A stretch of DNA of 64,000 nucleotides from Todiramphus chloris collaris (Eukaryota; Chordata; Aves; Coraciiformes; Alcedinidae): positions 3,743,398 through 3,807,397 of the forward strand of contig JANVCC010000120.1 in NCBI GenBank assembly GCA_025345505.1, written 5' to 3'. A program made the position numbers and the translations under genes. The notes beneath the pieces were generated by a model. It was not told the DNA's origin and did not search any database. It saw only the letters and a program-made list of their open reading frames with translations. Of the stretch, positions 52,531 to 63,839 are shown in pieces (position 1 is the first letter of the stretch; every line of letters starts with the position of its first letter).

Positions 52531-53172
52531 CTTTTTTGTTTTTTTTTTTTAATGATCAAATGCTAAGAAGCATGGACAGTATCTCAGGTATACTGGACCC
52601 TGAACAATTTGCTGGCGTAGCCTCGGATGCTGTTATCAATTAGTATGTCTAAAGTCAGTTTTGCATCAGGTATTTCATTTTAAACTCTGGCTTATTCCAC
52701 TTTGTCAACCAAAGGGCTGATTTTATGGATGATTTTCTTGACCTGTGTCATTTAAGAGACGAAAGTTCAGATGTGTTGGTCTTTTGTTGAGCCCTGCTGG
52801 AGAGTAACCTGTTGAGAACACCTCTGAGTTACCACAGCTGTCAGTGCCCTATCCAGAGAGTTGGGAACCTCTGCAAGGCACCTGTAATCCTAAAACCACT
52901 CGTGGAAGGAGCAAGCTCCCGTGTATCACCCCTGCCAGTGGGTGTTTCAGAGTTCCAGAAGGTGTCAAATGCTGTGGTTGAGTCTTTGTTGGAGGGCAAG
53001 AGAATTTGAGTCTCTCTTGAGGAGTGGTAGGTTTGGGGAGGGTTGGGTGTTGGTTTCCTGTTCATACGGTCAGAGAGTGGATTTGTGGTGTATGAGTGGG
53101 TTTGCAGGAACTTATGTAGAAGTAAACTGGCTTCTTGGTATGGGTTGGTTCTGGCTGTGGAGTATGGGAGAT

Positions 53173-53700
53173 GGAATCATAGACTTGTTTTGGCTGGAAA
53201 AGACCTTTAAGATCCTTGAGTCCACCCGTTCCCCCAGCACTGCCAGGGCACCACTGCCCCCTGGCCCTCAGCACCACAGCTCCATGGCTTGGAAACCCCT
53301 CCAGTGATCACAGGGACTCCACCACTGCCCTGGGCAGCCTGGGACAGCCCTGGACAACCCTGGAGGGGAAGAAATTGTCCCTCATCTCCAACCGAAACCT
53401 CCCCTGGGGCAACTTGAGGCTGGTTCCTTTTGTCCTGTCACTTGTTCCTTGGGAGCAGAGCCCAACCCCCCCTGGCTCCAGCCTCCTGTCAGGAGCTGTC
53501 AGAGCCAGAAGGTCTCCCCTGAGCCTCCTTTGCTCCAGGCTCAACAACGCCAGGTCCTTCAGCTGCTCCTCACCACACTTGTGCTCTAGACCCTTCCCCA
53601 TTTTCATTGCCCTTCTCTGACCGTGCTCCAGCCCCTCCATGTCCTTGAGGTCAGTTCCTTTTGTCCTATTGCTCGTTCCTTGAAGCAGCCCTGGTAGAAT
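53173..53700 (-). mobile_element. CR1 LINE fragment
   Basis: Minus-sense CR1 of about 525 bp: ggaatcatagacttgttttg at its 3' end, then the ccactgccctgggcagcctg block and the ORF2-derived region. Same subfamily as 24,394 and 25,290. Confidence 0.92.
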
Positions 53701-53989
53701 CATGGCCTCATTACCCTCACTGGGCAGGGACTGGGAGCAGACTTGCTGTGCAAAGTCCTCCCATCATCCTGACTCACCTGGAGTTCAAGGTCTACGCTCT
53801 CCTTGTGGGAATTGCATCAATTTTGTTCTCATCTTACGTGCAAAGCGGGATTGGAGCAGCACTGAGAGGGCTGCAGGAGGGACGTTCATCTTCTGAGACC
53901 TACAGATATCTCTGCCTTTTCTCCGTGTGTTGTATTGGGGACATCCTTTGGCTACCCTAAAAGTCCTGCTTAGGGGCCTACTGCAGGAA

Positions 53990-54340
53990 ACCATACAATC
54001 ACAGCATGGTGGGGTTGGGAGGGACCTCTGGAGATGATGGAGTCCAACCCCCCTGCCAGAGCAGGAGCACCCAGGGCAGCCCACACAGGGACAGAGCCAG
54101 GGGGGCTGGAAAGGCTCCAGAGAAGGAGACTCCACAGCCTCTCTGGGCAGCCTGGGCCAGGCTCTGGCACTGGAACAGGGAAGAAGTTTTTCCTCCTGTT
54201 GAGGTGGAGCTTCCCGTGCCTCCCCTTGCTACCATCACCTCTTGTCCTGTCCCAGGGCACCACTGACAAGAGCCTGGCCCCTTCTGATTGACCCCCACCC
54301 TACAGAGATTTGTGACCATTCATCAGCTCCCCAGTCGCTG
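53990..54340 (-). mobile_element. CR1 LINE 3' fragment
   Basis: Minus-sense CR1 with 3' end catacaatcacagcatggtg, then gatggagtccaacccccctg and gaaggagactccacagcctc. Closely related to the copy at 54,940. Confidence 0.92.
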
Positions 54341-54939
54341 GGTTTTTTGGATGGCTTTTCTTGCTGTCTGTAGGGCTGTCTCTCTGTGGTCTGGTTGGGC
54401 TCAATCCTCTTAAAAGTCTCTTCCAACCGGAACGATCCCACGATTCTGGGGACATGTCTGTGTTCACCGTGGAGTGCGTTAGGAAAGCGATCCCAGCTTC
54501 CCCTTGGGACAGAGCCTGCTCTTGGTGAGGAAACGTTGAGTGCTTGGTGCTTCCTACCCACAGGGAAGTGCCTGCCTACACATCTAAGGGGGGTTCAATT
54601 ATTTAGCTGAACGCAGTAAATACAGAACTCCGTTGAGAGGGTGGAAAACTCTTAATTTCTCCTGGAAACACAACTTTAAGTGATCACCCCTTTTCTCTTC
54701 CTGAGGTAATTGGGACTTCAGATGGTGGTGTCACCTGATGGTTGGGATTTCTAAGGGACACTTCTGGCCCTTCTGCTTATTTTCTTTTTGGCTGATAACC
54801 AAATGTAATTAATGACAGAGAAGAAGTGGCCAAAAGTTTCGATGCCTTGTTTTGTCACCGTATAACGAGTCTTGTTGGTTGTAGAGTTTGGGAAATGTGA
54901 CATTTGACATGAGTGGATGAGTTGGGGTGTGTAAAGAAG

Positions 54940-55427
54940 AGTGTGGCCAGCAGGTCAAGGGAAGTTCTTCTGTCCCTCTACTCTGCACTGTGAGACCACA
55001 TCTGGAGTGTTGTGTCCAGTTCTGGGCTCCCCAGTTCAAGAGGGACAGGGAAATGCTGGAGAGAGTCCAATGGAGGCTACAGGGATGCTGAAGGGACTGG
55101 AACATCTCTCTGGTGAGGAAAGGCTGAGAGCCCTGGGGCTGTTCGGCCTGGAGAAGAGAAGCCTGAGAGGGGAGCTGATGAATGGTTACAAATCTCTGCA
55201 GGGTGGGGGGCAAGGAGAAGGGGCCAGGCTCTTGTCAGTGGTGCCAGAGCCTGGCCCAGGCTGCCCAGAGAGGCTGTGGAGTCTCCTTCTCTGGAGCCTT
55301 TCCAGCCCCCCCTGGCTCTGTTCCTGTGTGGGCTGCCCTGGGAGACCCTGCTCTGGCAGGGGGGTTGGACTCCATGATCTCCAGAGGTCCCTCCCAACCC
55401 CACCATTCTGTGATTCTATGATGGTGG
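54940..55427 (+). mobile_element. CR1 LINE fragment
   Basis: Plus-sense CR1 of about 490 bp ending in the intact signature accattctgtgattctatga. It encodes CR1 ORF2 residues around GLEHLSGEERLRALGLFGLE. Inverted relative to the copy at 53,990, giving a pair that could fold in WDTC1 pre-mRNA. Confidence 0.93.
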
Positions 55428-55736
55428 GAGACAAGCTGTGAAACAGGATGGTGCCATGGACCTTCAGGGTCTTTGCTGATGTAGAAACGTGGCTTTCCTA
55501 GGCTTGTGTCATCCTGGAGTTCTGCTCAATGTGAATTTCTCCTCAAACTGGGGATGGCCTCCTAAATCAGATGTTCTTCAGCCTTAGGTGTTACTTCCTA
55601 CCCTTGAGTTTCGTCAAGGAGCCTTTTCAGATCTTAGCCACCGCTGCTTTTTTGGAAATAGAATACTTGATGTCATATTTGACTGGCCTGGTGTGTTCAT
55701 ACGCTGCCTCTGTTCCCTCCCTGCTCTGTCCTGTAG

Positions 55737-55884
55737 GTAATTAAATGCCCGTGGTGTGGATCTGTGCTCTGTTGGCATGCTTGGATGCACAGCAGCTCTT
55801 CCGATAGCTTCTTTTCGTCTGCCCCATTGCGAGAAGATGGCAAAAGCGAATATCACCAGAGACATCATCCACAGACAGATCAAG
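55737..55884 (+). CDS. WDTC1: WDTC1 exon 2: 5' UTR plus residues 1-16
   Basis: The coding part is 55,837-55,884, [16 protein letters not shown], followed by donor GTACGT. The ATG context gagaagATGG has a purine at -3 and G at +4. The upstream boundary at 55,737 assumes the acceptor ctctgtcctgtag, the best pyrimidine tract nearby; an alternative at about 55,833 cannot be excluded. Confidence 0.85.
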
Positions 55885-58800
55885 GTACGTGTCAGCCAAG
55901 CGGTCGCTCGTGTCGGGTGAAGAGCAGATGGGGAATCTGTGTTCATGCTAGATTGGGAAGTCACAGAATCCCAGTATGGTGGGGGGTGGAAGGGATCATC
56001 TGGTGCCACCCCCCTGCTCCATCCAGCAGGGGCACCCAGAGCAGGGGCCCAGCAGCGCAGGGTCCAGCCGGGTTGGGAATCTCTCCAGAGAAGGAGACTC
56101 CACAGCCTCTCTGGGCAGCCTGGCACAGCCTCCCACACCCTCACTCCAAAGAAGTTGCTCCTCCTGCTCAGATGGAACCTCCTGGGTTCCAGTTTGTGCC
56201 CATTGCCCCTTGTCCTGTCCCTGGGCACCACTGAGCAGAGTCTGTCCCCGGCCTCTCACCCCTCAGGGCTCTTTAGCTCTTGCTCAGCATTGCTCAGCTC
56301 CCCTCTCAGGCTGCTCTTCTCCAGCTGAGCAGCCCCAGGGCTCTCAGCCTTGCCCCAGCACAGAGATGCTCCAGCCCCTCAGCAGCTTCCCCGCCTCCTC
56401 TGGACTCTCTCCAGTAGCTCCTTGTCTCTCTCAAACTGGGGAGCCCAGCACTGGACCCAGTACTCCAGAGGTGGCCTCACTGGGGCAGGGTGGAGAGGGA
56501 GGAGAACCTCCCTCAACCTGCTGACCAGGAACTTCATGAGGTTCCTCTTCACCCAGCTCTCCAGCCTGTCCAGCTCTCCCTGAACGGCAGCTCAGCTCTG
56601 CTCTGATTAGCCACTCAGATCCTCATGTTGTTGCCTTTACTTCTGCAAAGATCTCTGTACTTAGGTATTGATAAGCTGTGTAAGAAGCTTAGGAGAACAG
56701 ACAGAGAGGACCTTTCGTTAGCCTTAATGAAGAGCTGGGCTGAAGTACAGCACGACAGGAATACTGTTCCCCTCCGTAGCAGGAGCGCGCTGCGCTGGTT
56801 TGACACCAGCAGCTCTGTTCCTTTTGACTACAACGTTGAAGAGAAAAATATGGCTCCTTGTGTTTGGGCACCATAAAGGAGCCTTAGCTAGCTTCCCTCA
56901 CGAGCTTGCTGTCTGCTGCTTTCTGTGTTCTCTTCGTGTGAACTTGCCATCAAAGGTATTTTCTGACTGTAGTGAAGCTAATGATCTCTGTCTCAGTCTC
57001 TTTCTGTCTCCTTTTCTTTCAAGAGTGGTGCGTTGCTCCCTTTGTGTAGGGGGGAGGAAAACTTCTGCAGTGGTCGGATCAGTCATCTGATGGCTGCGTT
57101 TGTGAATGATCTCTTAACATGAAAGGACTAACTACAAGCAGACACAATAGGCAATTATTCCTTGGACTCGGAGGCTTTAAATCATTTGCAGCTTTGCTGG
57201 TAATCAGCATTCAGGGAAAGCCGCCTGTCGGTGGCCGGATTGAGGAGCTGGGAGCTCGAACTCTCCCTTCTCTCTGCAGTCAGGAACCAAACTTTGTATT
57301 AGAAGCTTGCAATTTAATCCACGTGCAACGACTGCTTTCGCCGCTCTAACGAGGAAGGGCTGGTTCTGTGGTTAGAGCTTTAGCCCGGGACTTTTTCACA
57401 CCGTCTGCTCTCTTAGGCTTTCATGTGTGACCTTGGGAAGGTTGCTCAGTCTGACAGTTCCTTGTAGGCAAAGCAATGTCCTGCTGCACGGACCTCACGA
57501 AGCCATCGAGGTTGCTGTAGCAAGGCAATTATCACTGCGGCACCTTGAGCTGGGCCTGGCGGCCTTTTGGGAATGCCAGCCGTAAAAATAATGTCGAGGG
57601 GTTTGAAGTTTGTAAGGGAAATTACTAGAAAAAGAAAAAAAGCCTGGTTTGGCTTGGTTTCCCTCCAGTATCCATCTCCGTTTTGCTTTCAAATGGCTTT
57701 TGTTTCGTGGAGGTTGTCGCCGAACGTCAGTCTGCGGAGCTGCGACGTTGGTTACGCCTGTTCTTTGTGCCTGCTCTGTGGCTGCTCATGGTCTTCCTGG
57801 TTATGCCTGTTCTTTGTGCCTGCTCTGTGGCTGCTCATGGTCTTCCTGGTGCCATCCGTGTAGCTCTTGACATTACTGTTCTCATCTGTCACTGGTGATG
57901 ACGAAGGTCTGAGTTGTCTTCACCTGACTGTAGCATGGCTTGGGACAGGACCGAAGTTGGGTTAGGTCCTAAGAAGGAAGGAACCTCCTTGGCCGTTAGA
58001 CGTTCCATCCAGAAGATTACTTGCTGTCTCTTTTCCTCCTGCCTGCCTCTGCAGTTGGCCTTCTTTCATCGAAGCCATCTGCTGATGCATCTGTGAACCC
58101 CGTGAGATCACAGGGGAAACAACTGTCCTGCTTTTCTTCACCTTCATTTGTACTGACGCAGTTCTGTGGCAGCTGTTCCCCTCCCTGTAGAACAGGCTGT
58201 GCCGTGCTACTGCAGCTATGTGCTCCAACTCTGTTCCAGAGGAAAGAAACCATCTCTAAATGAGGCTGTCCAGTTCCCCTCCCCAGTGCTTTGCCCCGTG
58301 GTGGTGGTTTTCAGGCCAGATTGGGTGTCCTGGTAGAGTTCTCCTGAGATATCTAGTGCTGCAAGTCCTTAGGAGCGAGTTGCTTCTGAAATCCTTGCCA
58401 AGGGGTCATGACAAACGTTCCCAAGCTCTTCTGTATCTTCTGTTTCTGGCAACTTACTGGGTGGGCCCTTCAAACCTTGTCTTGGCTACCCAGTTGGAGC
58501 CTGGCAATTAGCTAAGCACCATTTGAAGCCAATTCAGGGGTGAGGTTCACAAACTGCCCCCTTGGAGATGATGCAAGTGCTGTCTCCTTGGAGATGATGC
58601 AAGCGATGTCTCCCTGTTACAGGACAAGTGCTCTGGACACCCCAATACCCGTTGAGGTCCCTGCTTGATTTTTAAAGTTCTTGAATCTTCTCTGAAAGGG
58701 GGGGAAAAAGGAATGTTTTGTTCCTTGTAGCCAGTGTGGGGTTTGTTTCCTTTGTGCAGGAGAGGGGCGCGCTGGGCTTCGAACGCCACTATCACGTCAC

Positions 58801-61800
58801 CGATCCCTTCATTCGACGCCTGGGCCTTGAAGCAGAATTGCAGGTAAGTGAGCAGCATCTGAAGAGCAAACCTGCTGAAAAGAGAGGAGTGAATGGAGTC
58901 CTCTCTCTTGGGTGGGATGGATACCGACTGCTTAGTCCTCTAAGCTGCATTAGAGACGGGAGTAGTTCAGTGAGATCTTGTGGGAGCTTTCTACGTGATC
59001 TACCACACCTCAGGAGAGCCTTTCACGGGTGGGTGGCAGCTAATCCCAGTAGTGGGGCTTGAAGAAGCTGACTGTCAACTGGTCAGGATACCCATCTCCA
59101 GTGCTGGATCATAATGTGGTGCTTAAAGAGCAGGTGATTGTATCGCATCTGACACCGCTTCCGAAGACCTTCAGGGGATCTTGGTTTCGGGGGAGGGAAG
59201 GATTCTTCTGTCCCCCTTTTCAGCTGCATCTCCCCTATCAACCACTACTCAGTGCTGCCCTGGTGTTCCCTGATACGGTTCGTAGTTAATTTGGAGGAAG
59301 ATGGATGATAAAGTCACCCAGCAGCAAGGTGCTTCGAAAAGACTTCTCGAAAGTGCATTTTCCCTGTGTTCCCAGAGAACCTGTACATGTCATTTGTCAG
59401 CCTAGCCAAGGGCTCTGGAAGCAAAGTCACCTTTCCCCGTGCGCAGCAGGATTTCAGCTGCAGCCTCTGAGACCAAACTGCCATTTGATTCAGCACTACT
59501 TTATTATTATTATTAGTTGTTTTATTTTGCCTTTTCTACCTCAACTGCTGTCGCATGTCTGTCTTTTCTGGAGGTGCTTATCTGTTGTGTGGGTGGGTTT
59601 ATTTTTGCAGGATTGGAATACAGAAACCCAAACCTGCTTGCATCAGAACAAGTTGTAATGTGTGGGGATCTCCCCGTGTCCTTGTCTTAGAACAGCTCTG
59701 TTTGATAAGTCTGAAGTTTGTGTAATACCATCTTCCCTTTTTTTGTTTATTTTTTTTACCCCTCAGGGTCACTCTGGGTGCGTCAACTGTCTAGAATGGA
59801 ATGAAAAAGGAGAGTAAGTATGTGCCTTGATTTGGGGGATCCACAAACTGATAACCCCAGGTTCTCCCAAGAATAGATGTAGGTCACCTTGTCACCAGCA
59901 GCTGCTTCCCGTTCCTAGCGAAGTGGAGCTCAGGCTGAAAGTTTTGAACTGTAGTAGAGCTCAACGCTTCAAAAGCAGCTTTATTTTTGTTAAATATATC
60001 TGGATATTATTAGAAATGCCCCTTTAGTGAGTTCAGAAGGGAAATGGGCAGACTAAGAAGTGGAGATTGAAGGCTGCTGCTCGTCTCTTAAGTGGTATTA
60101 TGGATTATAATGGATCTTTAGGATTTGCTCAGCTGGTGGTGACATTTCCCCACCCCCTTCGCCGTGCTGGCAAAAGCTTCTGCTGGGGAACAAATATGTA
60201 AGGGAGGCAGGAAGAGGCTTCACCCCTCTGCAGTTTTAGAAGGAAACAAAACAGAAGAGCATTTCCATTAACCACGTAGAATAAAGAGCCTGAGAAATGC
60301 CTGGATGGAAGGAAGGGCATGTATTTCTTGACATGCTTGTTAGAAGATCCAGAGTCTGCTGTCTGATACTCTTCAGAATTATTTACCAGTGAAAATTTCA
60401 TGTACTTGAAAGAGATCTGGTGACAGGGAAGTGAGTTTAAAACAGCTGATAGGAGCAGATCTCAAATCCATTGGCTTCAAAGGACGTACAAGGCAAATGG
60501 TGCAGCGCAGCATCGCTGCCGCACCCTGCGCTTCAACACCAGGCTGTGAACCACTGAATCAGCCCTGGCTTGGCTCTGCTCCGACACATCCCAAGTCCTG
60601 GAGCGAGGCCTCGACTTGGGGGATGCCGGGGAGCAGTCAGTGCAGCCAGGCTAATACGGAAAGTGGAGGCTCTTGGTGTTGACCAAATGCTCCTGTTGTT
60701 TTCCCCTGCACCGTCTGAATCGGTGGCGAGCTGGTTCCAGGAGCTAAACCAGCAGAAACCACACACTTGATTTCCTGTGGCGTTGCTGTTTGGCTGGTTT
60801 AGCTCCTGAACAGGCTGAATGGACTGGGGCTGAATGGATCTGTGCGTGGGGAGCGACGGGAGCGCGTCGCCGAGGAAGGAGGGGAAGTGAGCGTCTTAGA
60901 GCTGAATTAACTTAATGGCTGTCTGTGGTCCAACCGCTCTCAGAAATTGGTCACAGCTTAAAGCAGAAGAATACATCATGCATTCTTCTCTTTTCTTTTA
61001 GCTTGTTGGCCTCTGGCTCTGATGACCAGCATACCATTGTCTGGGATCCTCTGCACCACAAGAAACTTCTTTCTATGCACACGGGACATACTGCAAACAT
61101 CTTTTCTGTCAAGGTACGTGGTTAGGAGGAATGAGTAGCTAACAAAATTGGCAGCTGAAGTAGCAAGAGAATAGATCCTTGCTGGGAAACATTTCCCTGC
61201 AAGCAATTTCCCCCCACCTCAAATAATTTAATATTTCTAATGCTAGGAAAAAAAATTGCATTAAATGTAATACCCACACTACTTGGTTTATGCAGCTCCC
61301 AGGCTTGTCTCATTCTCTGTAAATTCAAAGGAAATGGTTGTAGCAAATTGGGATGTGTGACGAGATTATTTTGCGTGCTGCTGTAGCTGGTGACTCCTGA
61401 GCATAAGGATGATATAGGTAACAACCTGGGTCAGCCCACGCTCCTAAAGCCAGCTGCTCTGTGACCTGCCAGGACAGCTCAGTGAGGTCCAGATGCCATC
61501 CAGAGGGACCTTGACAGGCTGGAGAGGTGGGCCCATGCCAATCTCAACAAGGCCAAATGCAAGGTGCTCCATCTGGGTCGGAGCAATCCCAAGCACCAAT
61601 ATAGGCTGGGCAGTGACTGGCTTGAGAGCAGCCCTGAAGAGAAGGACCTGGGAGTGCTGGTGGATGAGAAGCTCACCATGAGCCATCAGTTGCTCTGGCA
61701 GCCCAGAGGGCCAATCGTGTCCTGGGCTGCATCAAGAGAAGCGTGGCCAGCAGGTCGAGGGAGGGGATTCTCCCCCTCTGCTCCACTCTGGTGAGACCCC

Positions 61801-63787
61801 ACATGGAGCCCTGCGTCCAGTTCTGGAGCCCCTGTGACAGGAAGGCTATGGATGTGCTGGAACGTGTCCAGAGAAGGGCCACCAGGATGGTCAGAGGGCT
61901 GGAGCACCTCTGCTATGGGGACAGACTGGGAGAGTTGGGGTTGTTCAGGCTGGAGAAGAGAAGGCTCCGGGGAGACCTTCTTGTGGCCTCCCAGTATCTG
62001 AAGGGGGCTACAGGAAAGCTGGGGAGGGGCTTTTTAGGCTGTGGGGCAGTGACAGGACTGGAGGGAATGGATTAAAACTAGAGAGAGGTCGATTCAGGTT
62101 GGACATTAGGAAGAGTTTCTTCCCCAGGAGGGTGGTGAGACACTGGCCCAGGTTGCCCAGAGAGGTGGTGGGAGCCCCATCCTTGGCAGTGTTGAAGCCC
62201 AGGCTGGCTGGGGCTGTGAGCAACCTGCTCTAGTGGGAGGTGTCCCTGCCCATGGCAGGGGGGCTGGAACTGGGTGAGCTTTCAGGTCCCTTCCAACCCT
62301 GACAATTCTATGATCTGTGAAACAATCTCAGCCCTTCCCATCTCTGAATGTCCAATCTGCCTCCTGCAGTTCCTGCCGCACTCAGGGGATCGGATCCTCA
62401 TCACGGGAGCTGCAGATTCCAAGGTGCACGTCCATGACTTGACCGTCAAGGAGACCATCCACATGTTTGGTGATCACACCAACAGAGTGAAGCGCATTGC
62501 CACGGCTCCCATGTGGCCTAACACCTTCTGGAGTGCAGCAGAAGATGGGCTAATCAGGTACAGAACTCTGGGTGTTCTGCCCCAAAACTAATCAGATTAG
62601 AATTCATCATAGCATGTACTATGCCCAATCTGAAGAGAAACTGTCTCTTTACTGAGGAGCTTAAGCTACTCTCTCCTGAAACTGGACAGATTCATCTTGA
62701 AATGTAGACTCGTAGAATCATAGAATGTTAGGGGTTGGAAGGAACCTCTAGAGATCATTGAGTCCAACTCCCCTGCCAAAGCAGACTCCTTGGGTAAGAT
62801 TCCTTTGATAAATACTCTCAACTCCTCTCTTTTCCCCCACCGAAAAGGGAGGCCAAGAGAGGAACAGCCATGTCACACGACTGGGAGGTACAACACTGGG
62901 TGATGCTTTCCTCCAGAGTCCCTGAGACTCTTACAGGAGCATTGTTACTTCCAAGAGTCTGTTCTGTGTTTCGTGTGAGCTGGTGTTGGTGAGGTCGTGA
63001 CTTGGGGTTTAGCTTGGAACGTGACTAAATTGTACATTTAAAGCAGTGACACCACTGGACACCTGCTTTACCTCTTTGAATCCGGACCAACTTCTCACAT
63101 CATCTTCTAAAGCCAGACAAAGGTAATTCCAGGCTCAAATAAAGCTGTGACCCTGCAAAACAAGAAATTCTGCTGACTCCTTGGAGCTGCCAGGAGTTTT
63201 CTTATTTCTACCAATCTTCATATGCCTGTCAGAGTTCAGGAAGCTTCTGGACAGCATTCTTTGTCATATACTTTGGTTCTAGGCAGTCCTGCGGGGAGCA
63301 GGGAGTTGGACTCTGTGATCTTTATGTGTCCCTTCCAACTTGAGATATTCTATGATAAATCTGTGCACATTATAGAGCTGCTTTTAATGGTTATCCTGAT
63401 ACCAAGGCCTAGTCTCTATTGAGCTGCATCCAGTAACCTGCGGCACAAACGACCATTATTGTCCTCAGTGCCATCTCTTTGTGCACAAGCCAGATAATTA
63501 AGCATAGGTAGCTACTGAGCACTGTAAATCTGCTGCTTTGAGTGGCTTTTGGTTTGCTCACTGTGGAAAGCAGACCTCTCAGTGACTCTCTCTTCCCCTT
63601 GCAGGCAGTACGACCTGCGGGAGAACAGCAAGCGTTCCGAAGTGCTGATAGACCTGACGGAGTACTGCGGGCAGCTGGTGGAGGCCAAATGCCTGACAGT
63701 CAATCCCCAAGATAACAACTACTTAGCAGTAGGGGCAAGTGGGCCCTTTGTTCGGCTCTACGACATACGCATGATCCACAACCACAG
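55837..63787 (+). CDS. WDTC1: WDTC1 (DCAF9) N-terminal coding region, 6 exons, partial
   Basis: WDTC1 is a WD40-TPR substrate receptor of CUL4-DDB1 ubiquitin ligases and the vertebrate adipose (adp) orthologue, which restrains lipid storage. Exons at 55,837, 58,760, 59,767, 61,002, 62,370 and 63,605 join in phase to 662 nt (residues 1-220; human has about 677). The protein begins [16 protein letters not shown], as in human MAKVNITRDLIRRQIK. WD repeats follow: [20 protein letters not shown] with [26 protein letters not shown] with VHVHDL, and [20 protein letters not shown] with LIRQYDLRE. The last has a DDB1-binding WDXR-like ending (YDLR). The fourth starts in exon 7 and ends FVRLYDIRM. Remaining WD repeats and the TPR domain lie beyond the right edge. 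All introns are GT-AG. Near identity to mammals makes the call secure. Confidence 0.97.
55962..56600 (-). mobile_element. CR1 LINE fragment
   Basis: Minus-sense CR1 of about 640 bp, starting cacagaatcccagtatggtg on the plus strand and reaching the ORF2 segment represented by ttcatgaggttcctcttcac. Same subfamily as 1,390 and 29,345. It begins about 75 bp after the WDTC1 exon 2 donor. Confidence 0.93.
57751..57848 (+). repeat. 49-bp tandem duplication
   Basis: Two copies (57,751-57,799 and 57,800-57,848) differing at one site (ttacgcctg versus ttatgcctg). A recent local duplication in WDTC1 intron 2. Confidence 0.95.
58561..58612 (+). repeat. 26-bp tandem duplication
   Basis: Two copies of cttggagatgatgcaagtgc plus tgtctc, differing at two positions (gtgctg versus gcgatg), in WDTC1 intron 2. 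Confidence 0.93.
58760..58843 (+). CDS. WDTC1: WDTC1 exon 3 (residues 17-44)
   Basis: An 84-nt, phase-0 exon encoding [20 protein letters not shown] and LGLEAELQ, the N-terminal extension before the first WD repeat. Acceptor tttgtgcag, donor GTAAGT. Human has [20 protein letters not shown]. Confidence 0.97.
59767..59813 (+). CDS. WDTC1: WDTC1 exon 4 (residues 45-60)
   Basis: A 47-nt exon encoding [15 protein letters not shown] and the first two bases of Asp60: the opening strand of WD repeat 1. Acceptor ttacccctcag, donor GTAAGT, phase 2 out. Confidence 0.96.
59814..61001 (+). other. WDTC1: WDTC1 intron 4
   Basis: A 1.2-kb intron with unique sequence; no CR1 and no other recognised feature. 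Intron 3 (58,844-59,766) is likewise unremarkable. Confidence 0.85.
61002..61113 (+). CDS. WDTC1: WDTC1 exon 5 (residues 60-97)
   Basis: A 112-nt exon encoding [37 protein letters not shown]. It completes WD repeat 1 (IVWDP) and opens repeat 2 ([12 protein letters not shown]). Identical to mammalian WDTC1 as remembered. Donor GTACGT. Confidence 0.97.
61114..62369 (+). other. WDTC1: WDTC1 intron 5
   Basis: A 1.26-kb intron, two thirds of which is a single CR1 insertion (61,470-62,315). Only about 54 bp separate the CR1 3' end from the exon 6 acceptor; that gap holds the pyrimidine tract (ctgcctcctgcag). Confidence 0.9.
61470..62315 (+). mobile_element. CR1 LINE, longest copy in the window (~845 bp)
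   Basis: Plus-sense CR1 covering the ORF2 C-terminus and 3' UTR, ending gacaattctatgatctgtg. Segments such as [40 protein letters not shown] and [20 protein letters not shown] are readable with at least one frame change between them. Near-identity with copies at 18,624 and 21,297 implies a young subfamily. Same strand as WDTC1. Confidence 0.95.
62370..62557 (+). CDS. WDTC1: WDTC1 exon 6 (residues 98-160)
   Basis: A 188-nt exon encoding [40 protein letters not shown] and [20 protein letters not shown], then LIR. It spans the end of WD repeat 2 and most of repeat 3. Arg160 is split over the junction. Donor GTACAG is weak. Confidence 0.97.
62708..62790 (-). mobile_element. CR1 LINE 3'-terminal remnant
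   Basis: About 80 bp of CR1 3' end: gtagaatcatagaatgttag, then gagtccaactcccctgcc on the plus strand. Confidence 0.85.
63280..63357 (+). mobile_element. CR1 LINE 3'-terminal remnant
   Basis: About 75 bp: gttggactctgtgatcttta, then cttccaacttgagatattct ending atgata. A plus-sense 3' end. Confidence 0.8.
63605..63787 (+). CDS. WDTC1: WDTC1 exon 7 (residues 160-220)
   Basis: A 183-nt exon encoding [40 protein letters not shown] and [26 protein letters not shown] closes WD repeat 3 with a WDXR-like motif, and repeat 4 ends LYDIRM. Acceptor ccccttgcag, donor GTAACG at 63,788, phase 2. The next exon is outside the window. Confidence 0.97.
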
Positions 63788-63839
63788 GTAACGGCGACTG
63801 GCTCAGCTGGGCAGTGAGAGTGGTACAGAAATCTGCTCA

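Larger units (their letters stand above)
49448..55736 (+). other. WDTC1: WDTC1 intron 1 (inferred)
   Basis: The first 400 bp are a C/T-rich low-complexity tract with ctgtca and tgcccccctt repeats. Further on are five CR1 fragments (from 52,484, 53,173, 53,990 and 54,940, plus partial similarity between them). No coding exon was found. 50,000-52,480 shows nothing recognisable. Confidence 0.6.
55885..58759 (+). other. WDTC1: WDTC1 intron 2
   Basis: A 2.9-kb intron containing one CR1 copy (55,962-56,600), a 49-bp tandem duplication (57,751-57,848) and a 26-bp tandem duplication (58,561-58,612). The rest is unique sequence without recognised features. Confidence 0.85.
62558..63604 (+). other. 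WDTC1: WDTC1 intron 6
   Basis: A 1.05-kb intron with two short CR1 3'-end remnants (62,708-62,790 and 63,280-63,357) in opposite orientations. The remainder is unique. Confidence 0.85.

Noticed and set aside
61743-62075. 110-codon plus-strand frame as a host gene
   Set aside because: It reads [16 protein letters not shown] and neighbouring segments, the CR1 ORF2 C-terminus, so it belongs to the LINE.
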